DNA from: CAYGUK01 sp964352985 | GTDB lineage: Bacteria; Pseudomonadota; Gammaproteobacteria; JAHCLG01 | Direction of reading: 5' to 3' | NCBI GenBank assembly: GCA_964352985.1 | Contig: CAYGUK010000027.1 | Span: forward strand, 1 to 40,362 | Length of the DNA: 40,362 nucleotides | In this document: positions 23,652 through 32,461 of the stretch, piece by piece | Layout: the number at the start of each line of letters is the position of its first letter | How positions within the stretch are numbered: position 1 is the first letter of the stretch | Position numbers and translations under genes: made by a program | Notes under the pieces: generated by a model | Database searches by the model: none | What the model saw: the letters and a program-made list of their open reading frames with translations, nothing else | What the model was told of the DNA's origin: nothing

Positions 23652-26600
23652 TTGATTATTCAAGATTATAAACAACGTCAACAAGCACTCCTTGCAAATG
23701 AGTCCTTTATTGTTCAGGCACCTGCGGGTTCGGGTAAAACAGAATTATTAACGCAACGTTTCTTAGTCTTGTTACCCACGGTTAATGATCCAGAAGAAAT
23801 TATTGCAATAACTTTCACACGTAAAGCTGCAAACGAAATGCGAAATCGGATTATTCAATCACTGCAAAATGCATTGTTACCTATTCCATCTGAAGATCAT
23901 GCAAAAAGAACTTGGGAACTCGCTCGAGCAGCACTTTCACATGGCGAGAAAAAACAATGGGATTTATTAAATAATCCCGCAAGATTACGTATCTTAACGA
24001 TTGATTCGCTTTGCGCTAGCTTAACAAAACAAATGCCCATTTTGTCACAATTTGGCGCGAATGCCAAAATCATTGATAATCCCACTCCACTGTATTATCG
24101 TGCTGTAAATAAAGTCATGTTGCAATTGGAACAAGATGTTCCATGGCAAAATGCAATTGCAATACTCTTAAGTCATTGTGATAATCATTATGGTAAAATA
24201 ATGAATTTACTAATTGAAATGTTGCAAAGACGTGATCAATGGCTGTCACATATTCTTGATGTAAAACAAGTAGAAACATTAAAAGAAAACTTAGAGCAAG
24301 CATTACAAAAAATTATCGATGATAGTTTACAACAAGCCAGTACCCAATTAAAAAAGTATGATTTAAATAAGCTTTTTTCTATTGCTCATTTTGCATCTGA
24401 AAATTTAATCAAAGAAAAAAGTAATTCATGTATCACTAATCTTCTTTCATATCCAACACCTCCGAGCGCAAGCCATCTATATCAAGATGCTTGGCAAGCA
24501 CTCGCAACGTTATTATTAACGAAAGAATTTAATTTTAGGCGAACAGTTAATAAGACATGTGGTTTTCCAGCGGCAAGCAGCAAAGCATTACAAAAAGAAG
24601 AAAAAACCACATTACAACTCAATAAGCAATATATGTTAGATATCTTGCAAAGCATGCAAGAAGATTCAACATTACTTTACTCTTTAAAACAAATTTTACA
24701 ATTACCACCCGCTGAATATACTGAACAGCAATGGAAGGTGTTACAAGCATTAATTGAATTATTGCCGATAGTTTGTGGTCAAGTATTATTAGAATTCAAA
24801 GAACAAGGTAGTGTTGATTTTATAGAAGTGAGTCAAGCAGCATTACTGGCTCTGGGTGAAGAAGATGTCCCCACAGATTTAGCGCTAAAGCTTGATTATC
24901 AAATTAAACATTTATTAATTGATGAATTTCAAGATACATCAAATTCACATAATCAATTAATAGAAAAATTAATTGCAGGTTGGACGCAAGGAGAAGGTAA
25001 AACCTTATTTTTAGTAGGCGATCCTATGCAATCAATTTATCGGTTTCGTGAAGCAGAAGTAGGATTATTTTTAAGAGCAAGACTTTACGGCATTGGCGCG
25101 TTTAAACTGATACCGTTAAATTTAAATGTAAATTTTCGTTCTCAACAAAAAATTATCAATTGGGTAAATAATAAATTTAAAACCATTATGCCTAGTCAAG
25201 ACGATATTTTACAAGGCGCTGTTAGTTACTCTCCTGCATTTGCATTTAATGACGAACATAAAAAATTTGATGTCAATTACTATCCTTTTTTCAATCAGGA
25301 AAATATTGTGATAAGTGAACGGATGATTGCTGAGATCCAAACCATCCAAAAAACCGATCCGAATGGTACTATCGCAATACTAGTACGCGCACGAAATCAC
25401 GCTCGTGAAATCATGGCACTCCTAAAACAACATCACATTTCTTACTCTGCGCTAGAGATGGAAAATTTAAGCGATCGAATTGTCATTCAAGATTTATTAG
25501 CCTTAACCCGCGCCCTACTCCATCCTGCAGATAGAATAGCCTGGTTAGCCATTTTGCGTGCACCTTGGTTAGGCTTAACGCTTGCAGATATTCATGCTAT
25601 TGCTGCTTATGAACAAGATTTAACAATTTGGCAACGCTTAATTAATATCGAAAAAATTAAAACAATTTCTTCAAATGGTGTAATCCGGTTAAAAAGATTT
25701 ATTTCAATTATAGCGCTTGCAATGGAAAATCGCCGACGCCAATTTTTAAGTGATAGTATCAGAGCAACCTGGTTAACATTAGGTGGTCCTGCGACCTGCC
25801 GTCATCAAACTGATTTGGCAGATTGCCAAGTATTTTTTCAATGTCTGGATAGACTAGATGAAGGTGGTGATATTCCTGATTTTGGCGAATTGGAAAATGC
25901 AATTAATCGTTTATTTGCGACACCTGATGTCAATGCCACATTACAACTTCAAATCATGACGATGCATAAAGCAAAAGGTTTAGAATTTGATCATGTATTT
26001 TTACCTCAACTTGAAAGAAAAGCACCAAACGAACAACAAAAACTTTTATTATGGCAAGAAACTCGACGACAAGAATACACAGATTTAGTTTTAGCGCCCA
26101 TTAAATCTTCATTTGATGACCATGATGCTATTTACACTTATCTTGCAAACCAAGAAAAAACAAAACTAGCCTATGAAAGTGCTAGGCTATTTTATGTTGC
26201 AACGACACGGGCAAAAAAATCTTTACACTTATTTATGAATATTTCGGTCAAAGAAAATGGTTTACAAAATCCTCAAAAATCAAGTCTTCTCGCTTTATTA
26301 TGGGATCAAATCTATGAGGAAATTGATAAGGAATGGTGTAAAGAAAAATCTCAAAATAATGAAGTTAGTGACTTTGATACTGATGAATCTCAAGGAAATC
26401 TAAGACGCTTAGCCGATTCTTGGCAACATCCTATTGAGCAACAATGTGAATTCGACTATCACCAAACAGAAGACGATAGCATTATCTTGATTGATGAAAC
26501 CCACCAAAATGAAACTGCTCGCATTATTGGAACATTAACTCACCGAATAATTTGCCAAATTGCCAATGAGGGATTAGCGATTTGGTCATCTAAAGATTTA

Positions 26601-27038
26601 TCAGTTTTTTATCCTCATTGGCGACATCAATTACGTTACATGGGTATTGCAGAATCTGATTTACAATTTGCACTTGAACAAATTACCCATTGTATTAATA
26701 ATATTATGTCAGATTCTAAGGGGCAATGGATTTTAGATAGCCAGCATCAAAAAGCCTATAATGAATATCCTATTAGTGCCAATCTCAATAATCAAATACA
26801 ACATTTTATTATTGATAGAACATTTATAGACGTTCACAATAACCGTTGGATAATTGACTATAAAACAGCAAAACCTAATCATCAACAAACACTTGATGAT
26901 TTTTTAAAAACACAGCATCAACAATATGAAATTCAATTAAACTTATATGCAAAAGCATTACGCTTAATTGAAAATAATAAAATATTCTGTGGCTTGTACT
27001 TTCCGATGATTAGAGGTTGGTATCAATGGCAATTTTGA
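23652..27038 (+). CDS. addA: AddA-like UvrD-family helicase-nuclease
   Basis: A 1128-residue superfamily 1A helicase with a C-terminal nuclease. Motifs run in order: APAGSGKT (Walker A, 23-30), ITFTRKAANEM (Ia), IDEFQDTS (Walker B), VGDPMQSIYRFR (III), NVNFRSQ (IV), MTMHKAKGLEF (V) and YVATTRAKKSLHL (VI). The nuclease signature IIDYKTA has Asp1069 and Lys1071. It would unwind and resect broken DNA with the AddB-like subunit. A longer frame runs back to 23559, but those residues only overlap the addB end. The TTG at 23652 has an AGAGGAAG Shine-Dalgarno about eight bases upstream, gives the N-terminus LIIQDYKQRQQALL, and lies one base after the addB stop, so the two are coupled. RecB is the main alternative name, but RecC/RecD-type partners are absent here. 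Confidence 0.9.
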   Translation: MIIQDYKQRQQALLANESFIVQAPAGSGKTELLTQRFLVLLPTVNDPEEIIAITFTRKAANEMRNRIIQSLQNALLPIPSEDHAKRTWELARAALSHGEKKQWDLLNNPARLRILTIDSLCASLTKQMPILSQFGANAKIIDNPTPLYYRAVNKVMLQLEQDVPWQNAIAILLSHCDNHYGKIMNLLIEMLQRRDQWLSHILDVKQVETLKENLEQALQKIIDDSLQQASTQLKKYDLNKLFSIAHFASENLIKEKSNSCITNLLSYPTPPSASHLYQDAWQALATLLLTKEFNFRRTVNKTCGFPAASSKALQKEEKTTLQLNKQYMLDILQSMQEDSTLLYSLKQILQLPPAEYTEQQWKVLQALIELLPIVCGQVLLEFKEQGSVDFIEVSQAALLALGEEDVPTDLALKLDYQIKHLLIDEFQDTSNSHNQLIEKLIAGWTQGEGKTLFLVGDPMQSIYRFREAEVGLFLRARLYGIGAFKLIPLNLNVNFRSQQKIINWVNNKFKTIMPSQDDILQGAVSYSPAFAFNDEHKKFDVNYYPFFNQENIVISERMIAEIQTIQKTDPNGTIAILVRARNHAREIMALLKQHHISYSALEMENLSDRIVIQDLLALTRALLHPADRIAWLAILRAPWLGLTLADIHAIAAYEQDLTIWQRLINIEKIKTISSNGVIRLKRFISIIALAMENRRRQFLSDSIRATWLTLGGPATCRHQTDLADCQVFFQCLDRLDEGGDIPDFGELENAINRLFATPDVNATLQLQIMTMHKAKGLEFDHVFLPQLERKAPNEQQKLLLWQETRRQEYTDLVLAPIKSSFDDHDAIYTYLANQEKTKLAYESARLFYVATTRAKKSLHLFMNISVKENGLQNPQKSSLLALLWDQIYEEIDKEWCKEKSQNNEVSDFDTDESQGNLRRLADSWQHPIEQQCEFDYHQTEDDSIILIDETHQNETARIIGTLTHRIICQIANEGLAIWSSKDLSVFYPHWRHQLRYMGIAESDLQFALEQITHCINNIMSDSKGQWILDSQHQKAYNEYPISANLNNQIQHFIIDRTFIDVHNNRWIIDYKTAKPNHQQTLDDFLKTQHQQYEIQLNLYAKALRLIENNKIFCGLYFPMIRGWYQWQF

Positions 27039-27095
27039 ATTGCAATCAACATCTAATTGGGAAAGGTTTTAAAAAATTATGATACGAGGTAACCT

Positions 27096-27995
27096 ATGAC
27101 AATCGATTTTAGCGGTCAATTAGTTGTGACCATTTCATCAAGCGCTTTATTTGACTTAAGTGAGAGTGACCATGTTTTTCGGGATAAAGGTGAAGATGAA
27201 TATGCAAAATATCAAATTGAGCATGAAGATAAAATCCTAGAGCCAGGCCCTGCTTTTCCGATTGTAAAAAAATTATTAAGCCTAAAACAAGCGAATAATC
27301 AGCAAGCTCTCGTTGAAGTAATATTGTTGTCAAGAAATAGCGCTGATACGGGACTCAGAATTTTTAATAGTATCAACGCACATGAGTTACCCATCACTCG
27401 CGCAGCATTTACGCGAGGTCGTTCACCTTATCGTTATATTAATGCTTATGGTGCGCATTTATTTTTATCCGGTAATCATCAAGATGTCAGTTTAGCGTTA
27501 CAAGAAGGATTTGCTGCCGCCACGATGGTTTCAGCAACACCGGTTAATACTAAGTCGAAACAATTGCGCATTGCTTTCGATGGTGATGCGGTTGTTTTTT
27601 CTGATGAAGCAGAAAGAATTTATCAAGAGAATGGCTTGGATAGTTTTCAAACCAATGAAAAAGAACGTGCGAAAAAACCTTTGGGTCATGGACCTTTTAA
27701 AAAATTTCTGCAAGTTCTTCACCAATTACAACAAACTTTTCCATCAGATAATTGTCCAATTCGCACGGCATTAGTAACAGCCAGAAATGCACCCGCACAT
27801 GAACGAGCCATTCGAACGTTAAGAGAATGGGATATCAGAACCGATGAAGCTTTATTTTTAGGTGGATTAACCAAAACTGAATTTGTAAAATCATTTGGCG
27901 CAGATATTTTTTTTGACGACCAAGCCAGCCATTGTGAAAAAGCAAGTAGTCATGTGACTGCGGCTCATGTGCCTCATGGTGTGGTTAATGAATGA
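27096..27995 (+). CDS. Cytosolic 5'-nucleotidase (cN-I-like family)
   Basis: A 299-residue soluble enzyme of the 5'-nucleotidase family related to animal cN-I, which dephosphorylates nucleoside monophosphates. Family hallmarks are SALFDLSESD (16-25), IEHEDKILEPG, FPIVKKLL, LLSRNSADTGLRIFNSI, ITRAAFTRGRSPYRY and the HAD-like FDGDAVVFSDEAE, in which Asp162 and Asp164 form the expected DxD nucleophile/acid pair. Length is normal for bacterial members. A GAGG Shine-Dalgarno sits seven bases before the ATG. It follows addA by 57 nt on the same strand and may be co-transcribed. It converges with the orphan gene at 28016 with only 20 bases between stops. Its purine or pyrimidine preference cannot be told; with hpt and the phosphorylase it could affect purine balance. 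Confidence 0.9.
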   Translation: MTIDFSGQLVVTISSSALFDLSESDHVFRDKGEDEYAKYQIEHEDKILEPGPAFPIVKKLLSLKQANNQQALVEVILLSRNSADTGLRIFNSINAHELPITRAAFTRGRSPYRYINAYGAHLFLSGNHQDVSLALQEGFAAATMVSATPVNTKSKQLRIAFDGDAVVFSDEAERIYQENGLDSFQTNEKERAKKPLGHGPFKKFLQVLHQLQQTFPSDNCPIRTALVTARNAPAHERAIRTLREWDIRTDEALFLGGLTKTEFVKSFGADIFFDDQASHCEKASSHVTAAHVPHGVVNE

Positions 27996-28015
27996 TTTTT
28001 TTTTAGTGTGTTGGA

Positions 28016-28996
28016 TCATCTTCTACGACTAAAGAAAGAGGATGAAGGCTTTCCTTCTACTTCAAGTTGTGCTTGAAGTGTCGCTTTATCTAATCTTACA
28101 ATAGCAAGCGCATCTCGGCAGGTAGTTGTGTTTGGTGGAGAATAGAAAAAACGTTGTTTACTATTTTTTTCACTTCTTGCTATTATGTCAGCAACAGTTT
28201 CACCTTCCGCTCTTTCCTCAGGGCTAGGGTCATATGGGTCGACAATGGGTTTCTTAATGAGCTTCTCATAATGATAGCCAGTTATCAGCGCTTTAAGCGT
28301 TGAAAGTGCGCTCAGAAAAGATTCAAACCATTTTCGAAAAAATCGTGGCTCGATATGTTGATGAGATAATTTTAGCTGTTTTACTTCATTTTGGATATTA
28401 TCACATATAGAACTTTGTAAAGTTGAAACGCTTTCTGCGCCTTCTTTTTCATTAAAAACATATGACTTTTTGTCCCTCCGTCCTTCTTGTTCTGTTCTTA
28501 ATAATTTTAGTTCTAAATGTTTAGTAAAAATCTCTTTTGAATAATGGATTATTTTATTCTTAAATATTTCACTTGCGTCTTTATAAAAATCAGCCTTTTT
28601 AATAAAACTATTTTCCCGTAAATATTTTTCCCTAGAAAGATAATAGTGATAACGGGCAATAAGTCCTTTGTAAAATATGTCATTGTCTAAATATTTTAAT
28701 TGAGCTAATAAATGTTTTTTAGTTAAATTTTCACCAAAAAAGTTTTTAAATTCATTTATAAAATTTTTGAAATCAAGAAGAAATTTATCTGCTCCAATTA
28801 CTTCATAGGGGTTCTCTATTAATTTCCTAAGTGATTGTATAAGACTATCCCAATCTTGCTCTTGAGTTATTAAATTAATTATGTTTTTAAAATCACGACT
28901 AATTAACGCCGCTTGAAAAGATTTAGAATATCTCTTTACAAAATCAGTCAAATTTGAAAGTATTTTCTTTGCTTTTTCAGGATCAGTAACTGCCAT
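28016..28996 (-). CDS. Hypothetical helical protein (possible effector)
   Basis: A 326-residue protein that I do not recognise. It is rich in Lys, Glu, Phe, Tyr and Leu and looks almost entirely alpha-helical up to about residue 250, with heptad-like stretches compatible with coiled coil near 125-175 and 195-215. A proline-rich segment (IVDPYDPSPEERAEGE, about 254-269) separates a short C-terminal region ending in serines, phenylalanines and three arginines. No signal peptide or sure membrane helix is present. TTGGAAAA precedes the ATG as a plausible Shine-Dalgarno. Long helical orphans with a flexible C-terminus are typical of Legionellales secreted effectors, but no eukaryotic-like domain or catalytic motif is visible, so that is only a guess. 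A structured 343-nt intergenic region lies upstream. Confidence 0.65.
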   Translation of the reverse strand: MAVTDPEKAKKILSNLTDFVKRYSKSFQAALISRDFKNIINLITQEQDWDSLIQSLRKLIENPYEVIGADKFLLDFKNFINEFKNFFGENLTKKHLLAQLKYLDNDIFYKGLIARYHYYLSREKYLRENSFIKKADFYKDASEIFKNKIIHYSKEIFTKHLELKLLRTEQEGRRDKKSYVFNEKEGAESVSTLQSSICDNIQNEVKQLKLSHQHIEPRFFRKWFESFLSALSTLKALITGYHYEKLIKKPIVDPYDPSPEERAEGETVADIIARSEKNSKQRFFYSPPNTTTCRDALAIVRLDKATLQAQLEVEGKPSSSFFSRRR

Positions 28997-29091
28997 AATG
29001 AATTTTCCAACGTGTATTAGTTAAAATGTTTAGTGCTGTTGATGAAAAAATTACTCAAGATATTTTTCAATTTAATTGCGGGGCATAATAA

Positions 29092-29119
29092 TACTTAATA
29101 CTTAAGGGAATATTAAGTA
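29092..29119. repeat. Inverted repeat, 9-bp arms
   Basis: TACTTAATA (29092-29100) and TATTAAGTA (29111-29119) are perfect complements around a 10-nt centre, CTTAAGGGAA. It could be an operator or a weak hairpin. Confidence 0.6.
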
Positions 29120-29144
29120 CTAGGCACTTTTACTGTTATTTTTC

Positions 29145-29185
29145 CCTATTTTCAGGCCTTTTATTTAAAAAACCCTGAAAATAGG
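29145..29185. repeat. Inverted repeat, 12-bp arms, touching a Shine-Dalgarno
   Basis: CCTATTTTCAGG (29145-29156) and CCTGAAAATAGG (29174-29185) are perfect complements with a 17-nt A/T-rich loop. The right arm runs into GGAGGG at 29184-29189, so in RNA the hairpin would partly mask the ribosome site of the small frame that follows. Confidence 0.75.
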
Positions 29186-29196
29186 AGGGTAAAATT

Positions 29197-29238
29197 ATGA
29201 AAAAATGGCTTTTGAGTCTTCTATCAAAAGAATCCTAA
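29197..29238 (+). CDS. Possible 13-residue peptide (leader or small membrane peptide)
   Basis: An ATG preceded by GGAGGG at seven bases opens a 13-codon frame encoding MKKWLLSLLSKES. The peptide is basic then hydrophobic. The Shine-Dalgarno is among the strongest in the window, but a frame this short can occur by chance. It could be a leader peptide for the Popeye-like gene 100 nt downstream. Confidence 0.25.
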   Translation: MKKWLLSLLSKES

Positions 29239-29339
29239 TTAACAATAAACGCTGATTTAAAATGGTTCGCTTAATGTGTATTTAATTAGTAAATTAGAGT
29301 AATCTTCATTTTGTTAATTTTCACACAAAGGATTTCGAT

Positions 29340-29996
29340 GTGCATACTGCTGATATTATATTTATCGCTGGTGAATTAATCCAAACGTTGAGTTATTTCT
29401 CGTTTGACATGATGTGGTTACGTTTACTCACTATCTTTGCTGATGTGTGTTTTATTATTGGCACTATCGTTATTGGCTTAACTTCCCCCGGCATGTTACC
29501 AACCTTCGTTTTTACGCTTATTACTTTAATCGTTAATATTGGGCAAGTTATGCGATTGATCCTTTTAACACAACCTATAATCATTCCTGAGCAGTTAAAA
29601 CCGATATACACTAAATTATTTAATAAGATGACGACCTTTCAATTTATGACATTTTATAAACAAGCAAAAATCATGAAATACCCAAAGGAAAAAGTGATTA
29701 TCAATAAACAAGAACTCTGTGAATTAATGGTTTTAGTTTCTGGTGAATTAACTATTTTTGAACAAGATAATTTAATCTCAACAATTAATGATTTGAATAT
29801 TATAGGTGAAACATCTATTTTGACTGATGAAAAACCCATCGCCAACGTCAAAACAAACTCTGATGTCGAATTGTTAACTTGGTCACGCGAATCAATTGAG
29901 GATTTAAAAAATAAACGCCCAAAACTTTATGATAATTTGCGATATGTGTTAACCAAAGAAATTATTCACAAATTAAAATCATCAAATCAAATTTGA
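29340..29996 (+). CDS. Popeye-like membrane protein with cyclic-nucleotide-binding-type domain
   Basis: A 218-residue protein with the layout of bacterial Popeye-domain proteins. There are three hydrophobic helices (about 6-22, 25-47 and 52-77), then a linker (EEL-type FNKMTTFQFMTFYKQAK), then a cytoplasmic beta-roll like that of cyclic-nucleotide-binding proteins (about 105-218). The segment LSYFSFDMMWLRLL matches the LSY...D..WLRLL pattern I associate with bacterial Popeye proteins. The cassette-like stretch IGETSILTDEKPIANV lacks the arginine of the PRTA motif of Crp-type cAMP sites, so ligand binding is uncertain. The start is GTG at 29340, with AAAGGA seven bases upstream; an out-of-frame ATG at 29338 overlaps it. 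It converges with the penicillin-acylase gene. In animals Popeye proteins bind cAMP; the bacterial role is unknown. Confidence 0.75.
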   Translation: MHTADIIFIAGELIQTLSYFSFDMMWLRLLTIFADVCFIIGTIVIGLTSPGMLPTFVFTLITLIVNIGQVMRLILLTQPIIIPEQLKPIYTKLFNKMTTFQFMTFYKQAKIMKYPKEKVIINKQELCELMVLVSGELTIFEQDNLISTINDLNIIGETSILTDEKPIANVKTNSDVELLTWSRESIEDLKNKRPKLYDNLRYVLTKEIIHKLKSSNQI

Positions 29997-30022
29997 ATGC
30001 CCTAAAATAAAGAATAGTTATA

Positions 30023-32404
30023 CTAACTCTTTGGCAATAAAGTTAACTGTTTTACATCCTTATTATTCTCAGGTGATTTAATCGTTATATATTTTCCATC
30101 ACGCCATTTTTGCAATAAATCTGCGTAATGCAAACTAAATATATCACCCGATTCACCAGGTGCGATAATAAATTGGCTTTGTTTAAGATCGTTAAAATTA
30201 ATAATTTCTCTAAACCCTGCACTGTGATATTCATCAAAGTTATTGATATAGTAGCTCCCCGGAAACAAAGTATAATATCCACCAGGTGCACTGATATAAC
30301 GATTAAACAACCAATCGAGTATTGGTGTTTGACTAAAAATAATATCATCAAATTCGGCATGATGAACTTTACCCCAGCGCCATTTGCTGAGATTGCTTCC
30401 AAATTTATTTTTCAGATAATCAACCGCGCCTTGTAAACTGTGACTTAAATATGAATCACAATTTTTTTCATTTGTTTCTCGACAATAAGAACCATTTTCG
30501 GCTAGTTGTTGCAATATAAATCTCGGTTTACGCCAATCTTTTGTAAAATGTAATTTATTAAGTGGCATGAACGTGAATTGTCGATACCAGCTAGCATAAA
30601 TTGTAGCAGCTATTGAATCACGTGACATTTCGCCATTCCAAGATTCTAAAAGGACTAATGCTTTGTGACTTAGACTATCCAATGCTTTTGTTTTCATTAA
30701 GTAGGGTTTTAGTTGTATCCAATATAATGTTTTTACATCTAATTGCATTTTCTTAAAATTATCAACAGAAAATGTTTTACTATCAGCAGTTAGATATTGA
30801 TAAATTCGTTGGATCCGATAGGAAGGATCTTTAAATCGAAAAGTAATTTTATAAGGATAACCAGATGGTACTGTTTTATTATTTGCGCTTGCAATAAAGT
30901 CTCGTTCAGGATTTAACACATGTGGCAAACGTTCAAATGGAATAAACCCCGCCCATTCATCATGTTGAGAGGGCATGATTGGTAAAGCGCCTGAATAATT
31001 TCTACGAATAGGGATTTTACCCGCTAAATAATAACCGATATTCCCTTTATCATCAGCATAGACAAAATTCTGTGCTGGCGTGACAAAATGGGATAAAGAT
31101 TTTGTAAAATCTTGCCAGTTTTTTGCATAGTTTAATTCCATAAAAGCTTCAGCACTCGTGTCGTTTTTCATTAGGGCTGTCCATTTAAGCGCAATTTTAT
31201 ATTGTTTAGCATTTTTTAAATGTAATTTAACATGAACAACGTTTGAAATAATGGGGCCATGTTTCGATTTTTCGATAATAAAAGGAAGCGGCTTTTCTCC
31301 CCGTATTTTAATCATTACAGTTTGTTTTGTAGTTTCTGCATTCGGTGGCTCAATATATAAATCCTGTGAATCAGGATCAACATTGGTTACTCCCCATGCG
31401 ATATGATCATTATGACCAATAATTACAGCTGGGATGCCAGGCAACGTAGCGCCTATTACATGAAGATGAGGACCGCGTAGTTCAGCTAAATACCAGATCG
31501 AAGGCACTTGCAAACCCAAGTGAGGATCATTCGCTAATAACGGTTTTCCAGTTTTTGATAAACGGCCATTAATCACCCAATTATTCGAACCTTTACCGGG
31601 TACTATTTGCATATTTAACGTTGCTCTAATTTTTTGACCTAATTCATAAAGCGCATTGAGTTGTTTGCTAAGTTCTGAATTAAAGATTTTTTTAAACGCT
31701 TGAATATCTGGATTTTGATAAAGCCCACTTTGGATTAAATCTGATTGTGTTAAAATAGTTGGCGCATTTTTCGGATATGGTGGCAACAATACCTTGATTT
31801 GATCAAACCCTAATTCTGTCATAATATTATAATTTTGTATTTTTCGACTCCACGAATCTTGTAAATCAAAAGACATCATTTTTGCCCAAGCAATACTATC
31901 AACATTGGTCCATGGCTTAGGAATAACTCTTAATATTAAATATTGAACAGGTAAATGCCCCGTATTTAAAAATGCATTTACCCCTTTGGTATAACTTGCA
32001 ATTATTTCTTTCGTCTTTGGTGATAAAGTATTATATGCGTTTGTTGCTGCTCGATAAAATCCCCACGTTCTTAAAAATTTATCTTTAGCAACTGAGCGTT
32101 GTCCAAAATATTCACTTAGCGTCCCACTTGCAATGTGTCGTTGAATATCCATTTGCCAAAATCGATCTTGGGCTTGTACAAAACCTAACGCAAAAAAAGC
32201 ATCATCATCAGATTTAAAAGCATGAATATGAGGGATACCATATCTATCACGAGTGATTGTTACCTTGCCATCTAACCCCTGTAATTGTAGGGTACCCACT
32301 TCTGGGTTACGAGTAGCAAAATATGCATAACCAATTATAGACAGCGTAATTAAAATAATGATCAAGATTAATATTAAGATTAGCCACCAAATCTTTTTCA
32401 ACAT
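30023..32404 (-). CDS. Penicillin acylase family Ntn hydrolase
   Basis: A 793-residue precursor of the penicillin/acyl-homoserine-lactone acylase family, which cleaves amide bonds of acylated small molecules after self-processing. A single hydrophobic anchor (residues 5-30) leads to the periplasm. The A-domain contains VTITRDRYGIPHIHA and ALGFVQAQDRFWQMD. The autocleavage site is GSNNW, with Ser273 as the new N-terminal nucleophile of the beta chain, followed by NDPHLGLQVPSIWY and HNDHIAWGVTN, all family hallmarks. An AAAGGA Shine-Dalgarno lies just upstream of the ATG. It is divergent from the LprI-like gene with 57 nt between them and ends 26 nt from the Popeye-like gene. The true substrate (penicillins, acyl-homoserine lactones, other N-acyl compounds) cannot be told. 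Confidence 0.93.
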   Translation of the reverse strand: MLKKIWWLILILILIIILITLSIIGYAYFATRNPEVGTLQLQGLDGKVTITRDRYGIPHIHAFKSDDDAFFALGFVQAQDRFWQMDIQRHIASGTLSEYFGQRSVAKDKFLRTWGFYRAATNAYNTLSPKTKEIIASYTKGVNAFLNTGHLPVQYLILRVIPKPWTNVDSIAWAKMMSFDLQDSWSRKIQNYNIMTELGFDQIKVLLPPYPKNAPTILTQSDLIQSGLYQNPDIQAFKKIFNSELSKQLNALYELGQKIRATLNMQIVPGKGSNNWVINGRLSKTGKPLLANDPHLGLQVPSIWYLAELRGPHLHVIGATLPGIPAVIIGHNDHIAWGVTNVDPDSQDLYIEPPNAETTKQTVMIKIRGEKPLPFIIEKSKHGPIISNVVHVKLHLKNAKQYKIALKWTALMKNDTSAEAFMELNYAKNWQDFTKSLSHFVTPAQNFVYADDKGNIGYYLAGKIPIRRNYSGALPIMPSQHDEWAGFIPFERLPHVLNPERDFIASANNKTVPSGYPYKITFRFKDPSYRIQRIYQYLTADSKTFSVDNFKKMQLDVKTLYWIQLKPYLMKTKALDSLSHKALVLLESWNGEMSRDSIAATIYASWYRQFTFMPLNKLHFTKDWRKPRFILQQLAENGSYCRETNEKNCDSYLSHSLQGAVDYLKNKFGSNLSKWRWGKVHHAEFDDIIFSQTPILDWLFNRYISAPGGYYTLFPGSYYINNFDEYHSAGFREIINFNDLKQSQFIIAPGESGDIFSLHYADLLQKWRDGKYITIKSPENNKDVKQLTLLPKS

Positions 32405-32461
32405 CGTATCCTTTTATTGAAATCATGGTAAGATAAATCAAAATAGCATTAGGAGCAAATC

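Larger units (their letters stand above)
28997..29339. other. 343-nt structured intergenic region
   Basis: It lies between the divergent orphan gene at 28016 and the Popeye-like gene. It contains two perfect inverted repeats in tandem (29092-29119 and 29145-29185) and a 13-codon reading frame with a strong Shine-Dalgarno (29197-29238), followed by about 100 nt of A/T-rich leader. No larger gene or tRNA is visible. Confidence 0.6.

Noticed and set aside
30128..30436. Open frames on both strands inside the 3' end of the acylase gene
   Set aside because: They are contained in a complete acylase gene whose family features continue through this region.
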